A DNA stretch of 64,000 bases from Sipunculus nudus (lineage: Eukaryota; Annelida; Sipuncula; Golfingiida; Sipunculidae): assembly GCA_026874595.1 (NCBI GenBank), contig CM049307.1, positions 90,895,830 through 90,959,829 of the forward strand. The letters are read 5' to 3'. The notes beneath the pieces are model-generated. The model was not told the origin of the DNA, did no database searches, and was given only the letters and a program-made list of their open reading frames with translations. Made by a program: the position numbers and the translations under genes. Positions 22,920 to 36,420 of this stretch are shown here, piece after piece. The number at the start of each line of letters is the position of its first letter. The stretch's first letter is position 1.

Positions 22920-25900
22920 GGGGTTTCAGAATTCATAACTGCTAGTTTCTTCATGAAGTATAAACTTATGTAAAAGTCCATTTTACGAATATAATTTTTG
23001 CAATTGAGTCGACAGAGAGTAGCTAAATAATGAAACAGGATAAAAGCGAACGTACCATCTGTATATTATATGAAGACATCATACATAGAGGCTTCATAAA
23101 GCGCCGGGTACCAGTCAATAATCAGAGGTGAACTTTGACCCCAAATCTGCAAAAAATACAGATTCACCCTTTCATAGAACAGGTAGTTTATTAGGTCATA
23201 TAGGCAAGATAACATATCTAATTTAGTGGGGTCACTGGTTCCGTTTTATTTTATTATCCCCGCCAATACATTTTATTAGGTGTCTCACTTGTCTGGCCGC
23301 GGGATTATCGATACCATTAACTCAGCTCAAGGTTAGATGCAACGATCTAATATTGGCGGGAACCAGTCTAGATTGCCTTAATCAACGATTAATACAGTGT
23401 CGCGGCAGTGGGTATTTAAACAATAAAATGTGCCGTGCGAGGTCACCTTCAGGACATCGCCCAGAGTATAAAGTAAAAATCCTCGCGGCCAATAGGCGCA
23501 ACAAAAAATAAGCTTTATATCCAACAAAGGATAGATAAAAAAGAGATATATTGGCATTATATAACACGTTCGCTGCTCCCACCCCTTAAAAAGCATCTTC
23601 AAACTAAACCAGGGTTTATCCTTATCACCCCAGAGGAAAGACGAACGCATCAATCATTGAGTAATATATCTTACCTTGTTAGAACCAGACTGGTATTACT
23701 GACATCGGGAGTTCAGGGGAGCGAGAATTCTGCGACTAATCCCGAGGTAAAAACGTTGTTAACCTGCTTGTTATGTAAACTCTTCTCATACAGGCAATAA
23801 TATTGACTCTGACCGCCAAATCCTCGGTGTAAAAGATTACACCGTAATTGCCATGGGGCGAGTGGCGGGACCCGGCGAATATTTCGGGTCCTCTAAACAA
23901 AGACTAGCGGTGTATGTGGAATTGTTTATTCAGGTGGACTAGCCAATCCTAATAGTTAAATACTGTGGGCCACTGACTCGGCACTGAGAACGTGTCCAAC
24001 ATGTGCCCCAGAAACTAAACTGGTGAAACTGTTATAAATAAATATCAATTAGCCAACGTGATTTGTTTATTAATCAGTTATCTAAAAATACCGTTATTAA
24101 ATATTTAGCGTGCATAATGCGTAATGCATGACTTGGAACACGCACGTTAAATCAATAACAAGTTCTGCAAGGAAAGGCAAACATGGTATGTCATACAACA
24201 TGTAATTACTGTAAGCTTAAAAGCACTAACCCCATTCATCAATTAAACATGTGGAAATAAAGCAGAAACCATAAACACAACCAAAATGCACGTATTTTAC
24301 CGAAAGAAAGTACAAAAATAAAATAAAAATATTTTTTCTTAAAAGTAAAGGTTGATAATTTTTAAAGAGTAATCAAATGTGAATATATCATTTTATGGTA
24401 TTTACACTAGTGTAGCTCATCAAGGCCTGGACGCATAATTATAAATATTCACGGTGGAGCAAATGATCGCGAACCCAGGAACAGGAACTGGCTGAGAAGT
24501 AACAGGGAATTCTCAACGTTACATAAATTACAACAGTTTTCCAGCACACGGCGACAGCGTAACCCGGTCGCACTGGAGCACCACGGATTATTCATAGTTA
24601 ATTTCTGAGCTTGTCTTCTTGTGGGGTTAATTTTTTTTTCAGTATTTGGCGAGGCTTCCATCAATAGAAATGATCTTACAATACAAAAGACATACAAAGG
24701 GTATAATCATTACAATGTGAATTAATTTTATCGCATATTATGTGCACAAATCTAATCAAAGTATATTGTTCGTCAATGGCAGACAAATGGAAAAATCTGA
24801 TATCGTTTCAGATATCACTCTTTGAATGCACACGATCTATTTCTTCTGGACTTCTTATTCACGAAGCATTTAATTTCGCGATAATTACCCTTTCGCAAAT
24901 ATCGCGAATTGTTAACCTTCGCTAATAAAAAGACAACCACAGTATCCTAGAATATTACCCGTTCAGGTTCAGAATATTTACATCGGGACAGGTCCGCCAA
25001 GTGTTCACCCGCCATTTTGCGATCGTTGAGTGTTTGGTATATTACGCTGCGATAGATCGTTTGCGAAATTTACCATGTAATGTCAGATTCTCTGGATTTA
25101 TGTTAATATGGAAAATGGCATCCCTTAGGACACACTTGGCATCGTTACTGAAGTTTAATAAAAATATAAATTTCAAAAGTGTATCCATAGAGGAGTTGTG
25201 TGGCAACGAATAAATGCCACTGTCAGTTAAAATATATAGATATAGAGTAAACCCATTATCTTAATATCATCTGGACAATTAAAAACACAGAGAAGACAAA
25301 ATTGGTGTGACTGACATTAAAAATCCTCATCTCTACCCGATTAATTTTCATGACATCCGTTGATATTCTATGGTTTATTTTAATCAAACTGCGATGAGTT
25401 AACAACAAATCCGCATGGATAATCACAATAACAGCCCATCACTGTAACCTAATCCTCAGGGTACGTGAGACATCCTAGTGGCCCGCCAATAGTACACGGA
25501 GGAACTCAGTTGGTATATACTAGTATATAGGTTAAAAGGAAAGTGAGGCCAAAGGAAAACTGCAAATAAACCCTTCCACCAGAGGCCGTTTCTACTCAAT
25601 ATGAACCTTTTCCAATTTGAAAATTTGAACTTTTAAATCAAAACTTGTAACATATCGAAGAACCACCATCTGTTTACATTGCACATGCATAAATGCTTAC
25701 AAAATATTACAAATTCCGTGAAGACATTACAACAAAAACACCCATGTTTATGAAATTTGCCCTGAAACAAAAATTGTACAACGTATTTGAACGGACCATT
25801 TGAACATTACCATTCTTAACATTTATACCCACGCCGATGTTATATTTAAGAAGCCCCGGTGGCATATTTTGATGCTCACAAACCCTATAGATATAACTAA

Positions 25901-26227
25901 CAGAGTCATATTCTTGTGAGTCTGCGCTGTGTGCTACAAATGAACAATATCCAAGAATCCAAGTTAGATCAGCCTTTGGGACAGCAGTGTGTTTACAATT
26001 AATTTAATAGTGGTCGATCATTTTTTAAATTTGTTTTTGTTGACGGTAACCGCCTCCATTTTTAATGCTAGCTTAAATTAGTATTGGTAGATTTGCTGAA
26101 TTCCATTCCGGTTTCGGACTACGTGACAGGGCAGTATCACACGCTTCCTCTAATGTTATACCCTGTTGTTAACCAGACCCGATGACCAATACCCCACCCC
26201 CTCTACCCCTTATCTGGGTCACACTAC
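22917..26227. other. AT-rich DNA, no recognisable gene
   Basis: No assignable gene or repeat family. Frames at 23378-23653 (minus), 24449-24697 (minus), 24740-24925 (plus) and 25001-25213 (plus) show no domain I recognise. Confidence 0.4.
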
Positions 26228-26432
26228 CGAGGAACTCCCGAAAGAAGAACTCGTTTTTGAGTAAAACAAGGCCGTTAGGCACGGCCTTCCCATTAAGCCT
26301 GCAGAACGCTCACCAAGGGTTGGGGTCGACCGTGAAAAATCTCATCGCCACTGCTGAGATACGAACTCACGATCTCCCGGCTCTGAGTCCTGAGCTCTAA
26401 CCCTGTATCATAGAAGCCGGTAGTGGTCGATA
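26228..26432 (-). mobile_element. tRNA-derived SINE, main family, copy 3
   Basis: On the minus strand: GGGTTAGAGCTCAGGACTCAG (A-box region), GAGTTCGTATCTC (B box), GATGAGATTTTTCACGGTCG, GGTGAGCGTTCTGCAGGCTTA and the tail TCTTTCGGGAGTTCCTCGG. It is the most complete copy, about 205 bp. Conceptual translation of its plus strand gives AEIRTHDLPAL, a peptide often mis-annotated from tRNA-like SINE heads, so the 72-codon frame at 26182-26400 should not be called a gene. Confidence 0.8.
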
Positions 26433-26740
26433 CAATTATTAAGACTGGCAGGTCTGAATAAGCCTTTGGGAAAAATTGGCTCCTGGTCAATTCATTCCGT
26501 GTATGAGAGAATGCTAAACAAACTCTATGTTGTTACTGAATGAATATTAGCGCGGTGAAATGTGACTGGATTTCGTCTTTCGTGAATCTTCATTCAGCTC
26601 CGTGAGTGACTTTATTTACTCTTCGTACTAATTTGTGACAGACTATTTGTCATCTGCACTTATCCGCATTCCCAACCAGTTTATCACGGCGTTAAAGCTG
26701 TGTTACCCAATCAGGTGATACGAAGCTAGTTTCACAAGGA
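26433..26740. other. No recognisable gene
   Basis: Unique sequence between SINE copy 3 and a poly-G tract. Confidence 0.4.
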
Positions 26741-26759
26741 GGGGGGGGGGGGGGGGGGG
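26741..26759. repeat. Poly-G tract (19 bases)
   Basis: Uninterrupted G run. Its length is prone to sequencing or assembly error. Confidence 0.95.
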
Positions 26760-29308
26760 TGTTTATAAGCAAAAAGCCACTCACACCCGTAAAGGGACCA
26801 ATTCCCAAACCATATTTATTAAATATACAGGGAATATGGTATTATGGATTTTGTCATTATTTGGTTCTTTAACTGTTTACTTTCCCTTATGCACAAGTGG
26901 AAATATGCTCTCACCGGGTGCGATCGGTGGCGCAAAAGCGTAAACATAGCGCGCACGCCACCTGGTGTCCGTAACGCGGAACTTGACACATCAAGATTTT
27001 TCAAACCCCTAACGGGCATTTCAGCTGCGTTTCTTTTTGTGTCCCTCTTCTTATTTTGGAATTGTCGCACATGCGCGAGCTCGGATCAGTGTTTCACTGT
27101 CTTGTTATGTTAACCAGAGAGTGGGCTGTGTTAACTAACACACAGAACCATAACAACGCATAAAAAGGTGACAGTTAGTCCTTGTACCGGGATGGTCTTG
27201 CTTGGAAGCATTTGTATTCGGCCTAACTTAAGTATTGGTGTGAGTCAATACACATTATTGCAACTATTTGTTTACCTTTAAATATTTGCGGCACAACAGA
27301 TTTCTTGAGCAATAAGTTTACGAAGAAGATTGGAGAAATTCCTAGCACAGCCACCTGTGTGTCGAAAATAAATTTAGGTTAGTTGTGAGAGAAGGAAAAA
27401 TAATGTATTGATTTTAGCCCTTGTCGAGTACTAGTGAACAAGTTCAATTTGTTGGCCTCTTAAAATACATATTTTTTAATCAGTGGCTCCCAGGAAAGTA
27501 GGAATTCTAATAAACTTATGACTGTCCTACGTTAAACCTACCACAGTCCTACGAATGATCCATGGCATTAAGTCCTTTCGACAACTGTCACGGGAAAACC
27601 CTTCTTCTACAATTCTGTCTTGCGAATGTCGAACAGATGTCATTTGATTTGACTTCCTTGGCTTATTTTCCCCCAACAGACGTATATAATGCATACGTTC
27701 TAATTGAATGCTTCTTAAGATTCATATTCCTAAACCAAGGCCTATCCCTTATGTCCTAGCCCTGTTAAAATCATACGAAAAAGAAGTGTTTGATATATGT
27801 GAAACGGGTATAAAAGCCATGTTATGCTTGAGGTACGGCAAGTTACGATCCGATGCGGCACGTTACGATACGATCCAATCGCATGAAGTGACGGCCTTTT
27901 GTATCTGATTGTGCGACAGTTACTGGCGTCTCGAAACTAATGCAATAGTCAAATCGATCGTAAGTTGCTTTCCGATCCTGTACTCAATTAGAAACAACAG
28001 GATCAGTCTACGATTTGTAAAACAGAAGGTTCATGACAGTCGTAACATGGATGGTGTATGACAATCATACGACCACATATGACTGCACGCCAGATGCTAG
28101 ACGAATCCTGCATTTACTTTTTTAACGGCTGATCCAGGACTGGGGCAACAACCTTGCGAGCTCCTTAGACCTCTAAATATTTTTTATCAGTCTCAGCTGG
28201 TATATTTAAAATGATAAAAAAAAACACCCAAACTGATTTTTCATCCAGTGACCAGGGATCGTCACAGCTGTTCTGGATAATTATGAAATTCGTTTACAGG
28301 AGATGTGACAATGACAAAACAATAAGGGCACACCAGCAATAGATAATGAAAGACTTATTAAAACTTTATAAAAATGTGTAATTCCCGACCACTTGGACGA
28401 GTCTTCATAAAGAGTCAGGACGGCATAGTGTCTTTTAGCTAACGATGCATTCTAAAATATATTCGTACCAAGTATTTTAAAGTTTTTACGTACCAAGCAC
28501 CCCAACATCCAAATTACATTTTTGTCACAAGCGGCCCCTGAGTCCGTCACTTCGGTTAGCAGATAATTGTTTTCCTCAAATTCTTTACAAAGGACTTTTA
28601 ATTGCCGGAGAACCTCATTCTTGCACTGATATGAAACTATTCAATATCATCAGAATACGTAAATAAAAATTTCACATATCTGACACTCTTGGCGGAACGG
28701 ACTTTCAAATCTTGACAGAACTTTCTTGGTACATTTCCTATGTCCTTAATATAGGTCATAACTTATCGATCTTCAGTGAGCTCTTGAGCCGGAGAATTTT
28801 TTATTATGTATATTTTATATAATTCTTGTCATTAGGATGGATGTATTCCCCTCAACTCTATTACAAGACGTATCACCGTCACACATATGCTTTAAAAAAG
28901 GATTAATATACAAAGGACATTTTCATTTTTTTAATAAATAAAAAAAAACTTCCATTATACATTCTAGCACACTATGGAGCAAAAATAGATAAAATCTAAA
29001 TTGAATCTTTTACGGGCGTTTATTTTCCTGCAGTCACTGATATATATTATAATATAAATGTATCACACGGAATTTTCCGCCCATTTGCAGTTAGTCACGG
29101 AGGTATAGGCATTAATAGACGTGACTCTAGTGCCTGGCCAGGTCAGTTCATGTATACTGACGTATATTATGAACACACTTTTTCCCCTAAGGGATATCGG
29201 ACGAATGGAGATTCGTCCATAATGAAAACATATATAGATAATATTTGTTTCCTTTTTATCGATAATGCTACAACATGAGCCAACTCCTGCTGAAGCCAAT
29301 ATAAATAT
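26760..29308. other. No recognisable gene
   Basis: Unique-looking DNA. Opposed frames at 26819-27070 (minus) and 26844-27113 (plus) overlap, and neither has a recognised motif. Short direct repeats of the type GTTACGATACGATCC occur near 27840-27880. Confidence 0.4.
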
Positions 29309-30158
29309 TGTTACGGAACCTAATATCAACATATCATGCAGTCGTGACAAGCCTAAATTTTGTTATGGAGATAAAAAAAATCAGATTCTGTAACACTAGG
29401 CAGCTGAAATGTCTAGGCGAATTAATAAAGAAGTCAGTGTTTCTTTGTTAACAAATAACTATAATTTATTCTTAAAACAACCCTAGCATTACGATAAACC
29501 AAATCAATACTATTACACAGTACAACAACAGTATTACAGCAAATCAATACAATCACACAGCATAAGAACAAAGTGCACAGTACCTGGTTACCACCACTGT
29601 AACAGCGACAACAAGTCCTTTATAACGTACAACCCAGATGAACATTTCACATAAATCGTCTCAGAGAATAGCAGTCCAATGTAATCACAAAATCAATCTA
29701 CTGTAATCCAAAAGTGGAATCCTGGCAGTGATCCGAAAGGTAAACTGAGGACTATATAAAAATCCGTTACAAATTTCAAAGAAAAGCTATAACTGCCGCA
29801 ATTATAGGAAAAGGTCCACTCTTCTGTGTCCGCTGGAATATTCTCTCACCTCTCTGTTTGGCTCTAAAACACAGCCCCTTATTTACAACTTTCATCTCAA
29901 GCCGAGAACTTTCCATTTCTTGAACAATCCAAAGAACCTAACATGATACACAGTACACACGCGTTACAGGAAACATCTAAAACAACATCGCTGTGTTTCT
30001 ACATTTCACGGTTCACACGTGGGCCGGCCCGGCTCGGCCAGGCGAGAAACCCCCAGACTAGCATGACCCCTGTGTTTACACGTCAGACCCCACGCGTGGG
30101 CCGGGCTATGCCGCCATTCACATGTAAGACCGCTGTATACAATAAAAAAGACATATTT

Positions 30159-30162
<4 letters not shown>
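29309..30162 (-). mobile_element. Solo LTR, copy 3, with ATAT target duplication
   Basis: On the minus strand it begins TGTTAAATATGTC (right edge 30162) and ends GGTTCCGTAACA (left edge 29309), 854 bp. ATAT flanks both edges (29305-29308 and 30163-30166), a 4-bp duplication of the Ty3/Gypsy size, although the right flank is itself (AT)n. It carries the family landmarks: CCTGTAACGCGTG, an AT-rich TATA-like GTAAATAAGG, AAGAATAAATTATAG with the poly(A) signal, and a conserved CTGACTTCTTTATTAATTCG block. No internal gag-pol or second LTR adjoins, which suggests LTR-LTR recombination. Confidence 0.85.

Positions 30163-30232
<70 letters not shown>
30163..30232. repeat. (AT)n microsatellite
   Basis: Uninterrupted AT tract of 70 bp abutting the solo LTR. 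Frames crossing it (29943-30242 and 30006-30290) are artefacts. Confidence 0.98.
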
Positions 30233-30236
<4 letters not shown>

Positions 30237-31387
30237 AAATAAATGCCAGTGTGTCTCCAATTCAGTTAACGAACACGACGTTAAGATCAAAAGAGATACA
30301 GAAGCAAAGGTGTGGGTCTCTGTAGTGCCTCTTCATTAATGCAACTTCTCTTAGCTACTTTGGTAGTGTAAATTCCAGCAGGTTCAATTCGCTGCCTATC
30401 CGTTGAAAATTTTACTTATCCCATATAAGCCGTTAAAGAGGCTGGTTTTGTAGTCTGGTCTCACTAAAAGTGCGTGTCTAATCTCAGTGTACACTTTACT
30501 AGTGATGTTTTTTTCGGACCTGTTCTTTCTTGATGCTTTTCCAAGCCGCCTGAGGAGCACATAACCCATGAAGCCATAGTAGGAAGATTATTCATTCTAA
30601 ATGTGTCTGTCACCAATGACTAGTACTCATCTAATCTGTATAAAATGGACTCGTCCTGGTGGTAATGGTTCCGCTGGAATGGGAGGGAACCCAAAACGTT
30701 GGGGGGGGGGGGGGGGGGGGAGGTTTTATAACAATAAATTGTCAGGAATTGAATATTCTTTCGCGAAGGGTCTGTCACAGCGCCATGTACCAGTAGCAAT
30801 TTTGCCCGTGTAACGTTTTGCGGGGGCCATCTATTTGGAATGAAATTTATCTTATTTATCTTCCAACCAATCAGATAACATACCTATAGGTGACATAACC
30901 CTCATTGATTAAGAAACACTTTTGTACAACATAAATACACAACTGTATACCACACATACACAAATGTATAACATAATTGTATGAAATAATCACGGTATTT
31001 TATATTATCTGGTTTTGCTGATTTAATTATATACGTAATTGATAAATTGTGTAATTTACAATGGTAGGAGCATTACCTTTGGGCTTGCTGCACAGCTCGG
31101 CCACACGGCCCGTGTTATACTGCATTGACCAGCTTCACTAAAATGAGGTCTTCCGCAGCACCGTGGGATGAGGGAGTCAGTTGGGTTCAGAGAATAGGGC
31201 TGGTTATTAAGGCGAGCAACGGATACGAGCGTGCTCTGACTTAACACTTCTGACCTTACAGGCTGATCATTTTCCCCGGCAAAATAAACGATTCCTTGAC
31301 CGCATGGGAATATTGTTTGGTTGTGACTGACCATGCTAAAAGGCCAAACAAGTACAACAAGTTGATCACTGCTCACTCAACATAATA
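30233..31387. other. No recognisable gene; contains a 20-base G tract
   Basis: A poly-G run lies at 30701-30720. The minus-strand frame at 31056-31376 (106 codons) has no motif I recognise. Confidence 0.4.
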
Positions 31388-31695
31388 TACATCTCTCTTT
31401 TTCTCTCTCAATTTTTCTCTCCTTCCTTCTGTCCTTCTTTCCTTCCCTTCTTCCCTCCTTTATTTCTCATTCTATCTCTTTTCCCTGAATTAAATTCTCT
31501 TTTTTTCTTACATTTTTTCTATCTCTCTCTTTTTTTTCTCTAACTTTCTCTCTTTTCCTAACTTTCTTTCTTTCTCTCTCTCTTTTCTCTCTATAACTAT
31601 CTCTTTCTTTGTCTCTTTCTTTTTTCTGTGTTTCTCTTTCTCTTTTTCTTTCTTTCTCTTTTTTTCTCTGCGTATATGTTTATTTCTCTGCGTAT
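31388..31695. repeat. Polypyrimidine tract, CT-rich
   Basis: About 300 bp in which the plus strand is almost entirely C and T, made of irregular CTTT, CTCT and CCTT units. Such strand asymmetry can form triplex (H-DNA) structures. The frame at 31609-31815 overlaps it and is an artefact. Confidence 0.9.
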
Positions 31696-33403
31696 ATTTC
31701 TCTGTTTAAATATATAAACCCGAATAAATTTTACATTTTTTTATGCAGAGCAAAAAATACTTTTGGCGGCCAAGCAAATTTCAAAGAGCAGCAGTTTATC
31801 AATTTAGTCATGTAAACGGTCAAAGGTCAACCCTGACTCAAGACACGGTCAGCGACTGTAGATAGGAGTTCACGAAATACGAGAAACATGTGAATATGGA
31901 TATCTTACAAGATGGCCACCCAATGAATGGCCTCGGGAATAAAAGACTCGCAGCAAGTTTATCTTTCACTTTGCGGTATTATTTCCAAGTTAGTTCTGTC
32001 TCCACCTTCATTATTTCTCAAACCTTTGCCCCGTCTGATGAATTTTTAGATTGTTGAAATGAATAAAAGATTTACGAGACACACTGCCAGGTAGTAATTG
32101 GAGACGAAACGAGGAAATTCTTTTATTTTATTACCTTGAGATAGGAAAGACACCACCTAAAAAGTTCTGCGGAATTCAATATCTGTAGACGGTGAGTACT
32201 GTATATGTCACACATTATTTTACTTTTTTTATTATTTTGTGGAAGAAAAGTCACTGCGCAAAGTTTCAAGATTTTTTAAAAGTTTAAGACAGACTATAAC
32301 GCAATAAACTGTTGTAGTGTCTTAATTATTTGAATATTAAGTAGGAAAGCCACCCTATAGAGAGCGCATAATGTTTATGAATTTGAAAAGATCAACCATT
32401 AAATAAAAAATAAACACTCTTTATTACTCTTTATTGTCTGTATGAAGAAAAGGCCAAGGTGTAAAAAAGTTTTTTACGGTTTAATGGCCTGAGATACAGA
32501 GACAATAAATAAGAGGTTTTACCGTATTCCGTTATTTGAATTCGGGAAGCAACGTCACGTACTTTGTCAGGCGTGCTGCTACCACCCCTTAGTACACAAG
32601 ATTGGTTTCTTAGGCACCGTGCGCGGCGATTTTCACATCCCGCATAAAAAATGTATTTTAAGTATAAACCAACTGATTTTGCGCTTCAGCCGCTCAAACA
32701 TTATTTTAAATTTGTATTTCAGTGATTTCGATAAAACTGCGTATATGTTTATATATATATATAATTATATTTATATATATATATATAATTTATTGTGAAA
32801 AGGTAAACAAAGATCGCCTTCTCTGACATATTCTGAGAACCTGAATACCTGAGAAACATGTATTTAAGATTTAGGCGATTTTAGACAACGAAGACAGGAT
32901 TCACTAGGATTCCTTGTGCCGCTGTTAAGAATTAAAAAAAGAGAAGTGATAGTTTTTCAATTCTATGCAATTCGTTTGAATATGATATTCAGTGATGTAA
33001 TCTTTTCGACAGCAGCCGGGTCCGAGTGCAACTCCAAGTTCAGACCACCAACGGATCATTACAAACAAATAAGATAATGTATACCGAACTTAGCTGTGTT
33101 TCAGGAGCTAAATGCAGTTAAACATTCAAGTAAAAATTATGTATTAAGTAAGATAGAAATAAAATTGATAATCTCAAATTTCCATTTTAGATTTCTTAAA
33201 TAAAGAGATAATCCAGGACGTAATCCAGTTATCTCAAACACAGGGTTATTAGTAAAATAAGGTCAAATGTTAATTTTACATGCAATTTACTGTTAAGATT
33301 AAAAAAAAAAATAAACGAGTTGCAGAGATTGCCATTAATTAATTATTATACTTAACAACACTGTAAACCCGCCCACATTTAACAATTGTTTGGTAATAGT
33401 ATA
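31696..33403. other. AT-rich DNA, no recognisable gene
   Basis: Contains an imperfect AT-rich block (about 32748-32790) with TATATAATTATATTTATATA text. Otherwise no assignable features. Confidence 0.4.
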
Positions 33404-33580
33404 CAGTGGAACCCCACAATTACGACCAAGTTGGGGACTGGCCAAAGTGGTCGTCATATAGGCGTTGTCATATTTGTAAAACTCTAAGTTCCCTTAATCG
33501 TATATTTGGGACCAAGAAAAATGGTCGTAATTGTCGGGCCGGTCGCAATTGTGGGGTGGTCACAAGGCGGGGTTCCACTG
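33404..33580. mobile_element. 177-bp MITE flanked by TA (pogo/Tc1-mariner-like)
   Basis: The left edge TA then CAGTGGAACCCC and the right edge GGGGTTCCACTG then TA form a perfect 12-bp inverted pair. It is 177 bp, the same as the MITE at 11378, and the internal text (ATTACGACC near the ends) is related. It has no coding capacity. The 113-codon frame at 33406-33747 begins inside it and reads through, so its N-terminal part is transposon sequence. Confidence 0.85.
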
Positions 33581-34279
33581 TACTTATTGTTGATTTATTC
33601 CAGGGACTTGAAATCACAGGACAGGTAGCAGAAGCAAACAACGCAGCACAGGTGTTATCATATTCATCAACATGTCTCAGCGAATATTCCATCAAAGTAT
33701 GGGATTCCATTGCAAGGGAAACGTTATTTATCAACAGAAATGGATGAGAAATTGTAAACCCAGCATTTCAAAGCCTCACTTCGTGTGTGGAACACAATGA
33801 ACGTCCATCATCCATAATAATTTGGAAATCCTAAACTCTGGATTACAAATAGTGAGAACATAATACAAGTCCTACGTCTTTTCAATCCTGTTAGAGAAAT
33901 GCAAACCTCATCTTTCGTTAGACTAATCACTTTATTCCAACCCGATGGACAGGGTTATTCTTTGGCCAGGTAAATGTCACTGTGACGTAACACAATACAT
34001 CACTTTAGATATTGCGTGTTGTACATTTCCTAGATGAACTTTTATATTGCAGTCAAGAAAATAGTTACCGCAGCTGAAGTCTATACGGCATCTGCGGCGC
34101 TCTAGACAAAACACCTTATATATGCATGTTAACATTTTAAAATAATTATCTAGTTATATATAGTATATTTTTATAATAATTACATAATTACATGATAAAT
34201 ACACTGAAAGTATAGTTTGATATTTCCATTATTAACTCAGAGCGGTTTTTAGACGCCTTGTAAAGCATCCTGTTTTTAA
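33581..34279. other. No recognisable gene
   Basis: The open frame leaving the MITE continues to 33747 without a recognised motif. The rest is AT-rich. Confidence 0.4.
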
Positions 34280-34357
34280 CTCAGCTGACTGAAAGCCATC
34301 TGAGCTATAGCGATCACCCTTTGTCCAGCGTCCGTCCGTCTAGCCGTCCGGCCGTCC

Positions 34358-36420
34358 GTTAACAGGGCACAAATCGTAACCACTTGCCCTGGAATCTTTT
34401 AACTTGACATCCAGGGAGGTACATGAAAAATTTCCTTAGAAACCTGAAATTATGTCTCTGCAACCCGTATTCTCCGAGCTATGGGTCTCCGAAATACCCC
34501 CCCCCCAGAATAGTCAGAAATTTGATGCAAAGGCTTCAGTATCTGAATAACTACTACCTTGATCACCATGATTCTTTGCATAAATATTGATCATGGAGAG
34601 TTCCGTCAGTTCCTGCACATTGGTGGCGCTACCTGTGTTTTTCTAAAACAGATTTTTTTCTCTATTTTTGATACCTTCAAAGAAGCTGTCATCTATTAAA
34701 AGGGAACAAATCATAACCTTTGGACCTGGAATCTTCTCACTTGTCATCCGGGTAGGTCCATAAAAAATCTCCTTGGAAACCTGAAATTAGGTCTCTGTTA
34801 CCCATTAACCTGTGAGCTTTGTGACTCTGAAGTAGCCCCAAGAATAATAACAAATTTGATACAAAAGCTTCAGTATCTAAATAACTACAACCTGGATCAC
34901 CATGATTCTTTGCATAAATATTGATCATGGAGAGTTCCGTCAGTTCCTGCAAACTGGTGGCGCCATCTGTATTTTTCTAATTTTCATGATTTTTTTTCTC
35001 TATTTTTGATACCTTCAAAGAAGCTGTCATCTGTTAACAGGGCACAAATCATAATCTCTGGACCTGGAATTTTCAAACTTGACATCGAGGGGGTCAATAA
35101 AAAATCTCCTTGGAAACCTGAAATTAGGTCTCTGTTAACCATATCCTCCGAGCTATGGGTCTTGTAAGTACCCCTCGGAAGAATTAAAAATTTGATACAA
35201 AAGCCAGAATATCTGATTAACTAATCCATGGATCACCTTGATCCTTTGCATGAATATTGATCATGAAGTGTTCCATCAGTTTCTGCAAACTGGTGGCGCC
35301 ACCTGTATTTTTCTAAGTTTACGAATTTTTTCCCCATTTTTTGATACCTTCAAAGAAGCTATCATTTGTCAACAGGGCACAAATCAAACTGTGGAAACAT
35401 GAGATTAGGTCTCTTTTACTCATATCCTCCGAGCTATGGGGCTTGTAAGTACCCCTCAGAAAAATTAAAAATTTGATACAAAAGCTCAAGTATCTAATGC
35501 ATTGATCACCATGATTCTTTGCATTAATATTGGTCATGGAGTGTTCCATCAGTTCCTGCAAACTGGTGGCACCATATGTATATTTCTAATGTTTACAATT
35601 TCTTTTCTCTATTTTTGATACCTTCAAAGAAGCTGTCATCTGTTAACAGGGCACAAATCATATTCTCTGGACCTGGAATTTTCAAACTTGACATCGAGGG
35701 GGTCAATAAAATATCTCCTTGGAAACCTGAAATTAGGTCTCTGTTAACCATATCCTCCGAGCTATGGGTCTTGTAAGTACCCCTCGGAAGAATTAAAAAT
35801 TTGATACAAAAGCCAGAATATCTGATTAACTACTCCATGGATCACCTTGATCCTTTGCATGAATATTGATCATGAAGTGTTCCATCAGTTTCTGCAAACT
35901 GGTGGCGCCACCTGTATTTTTCTAAGTTTACGAATTTTTTCCCCATTTTTTGATACCTTCAAAGAAGCTATCATATGTCAACAGGGCACAAATCAAATTG
36001 CTGGACCTGGAATCTTCTAACTTGACATCACGAGAGGTCCATGAAAAGTCTCTGTGGAAACATGAAACTAGGCCTCTTTTACTCATATCCTCCGAGCTAT
36101 GGGGCTTGTAAGTACCCCTCAGAAAAATTAAAAATTTGATACAAAAGCTCAAGTATCTAATGCATTGATCACCATGATTCTTTGCATGAATATTGGTCAT
36201 GGAGTGTTCCATCAGTTCCTGCAAACTGGTGGCACCATATGTATATTTCTAATGTTTACAATTTCTTTTCTCTATTTTTGATACCTTCAAAGAAGCTGTC
36301 ATCTGTTAACAGGGCACAAATCGTAACCGCTGGACTTTGAATTTTCTAACTTGCAATACGGTCTCTGATACCCATATCCTCCTCGCTAAGTACCCCCTAG
36401 AATAATTAGAAAAATGTGAA
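34358..36420 (+). repeat. Tandem array 1: about seven monomers of about 337 bp
   Basis: Monomers begin at GTTAACAGGGCAC-type text near 34358, 34695, 35033, 35368, 35642, 35977 and 36305. Spacings are 337, 338, 335, 274, 335 and 328 bp. The fourth monomer lacks about 60 bp (the GGACCTGGAATCTTCTAACT region). Monomers 3-4 and 5-6 are near-identical as a pair, so a 609-bp dimer was duplicated. Each monomer ends with CTGGTGGCGCCA-type text. Minus-strand frames at 34737-34952, 35319-35561 and 35928-36224 are equivalent shadows of the monomers. Confidence 0.9.

Noticed and set aside
26182-26400. Frame ending AEIRTHDLPALSPEL
   Set aside because: It is a translation of a tRNA-derived SINE head. The same peptide arises from SINE copy 4.
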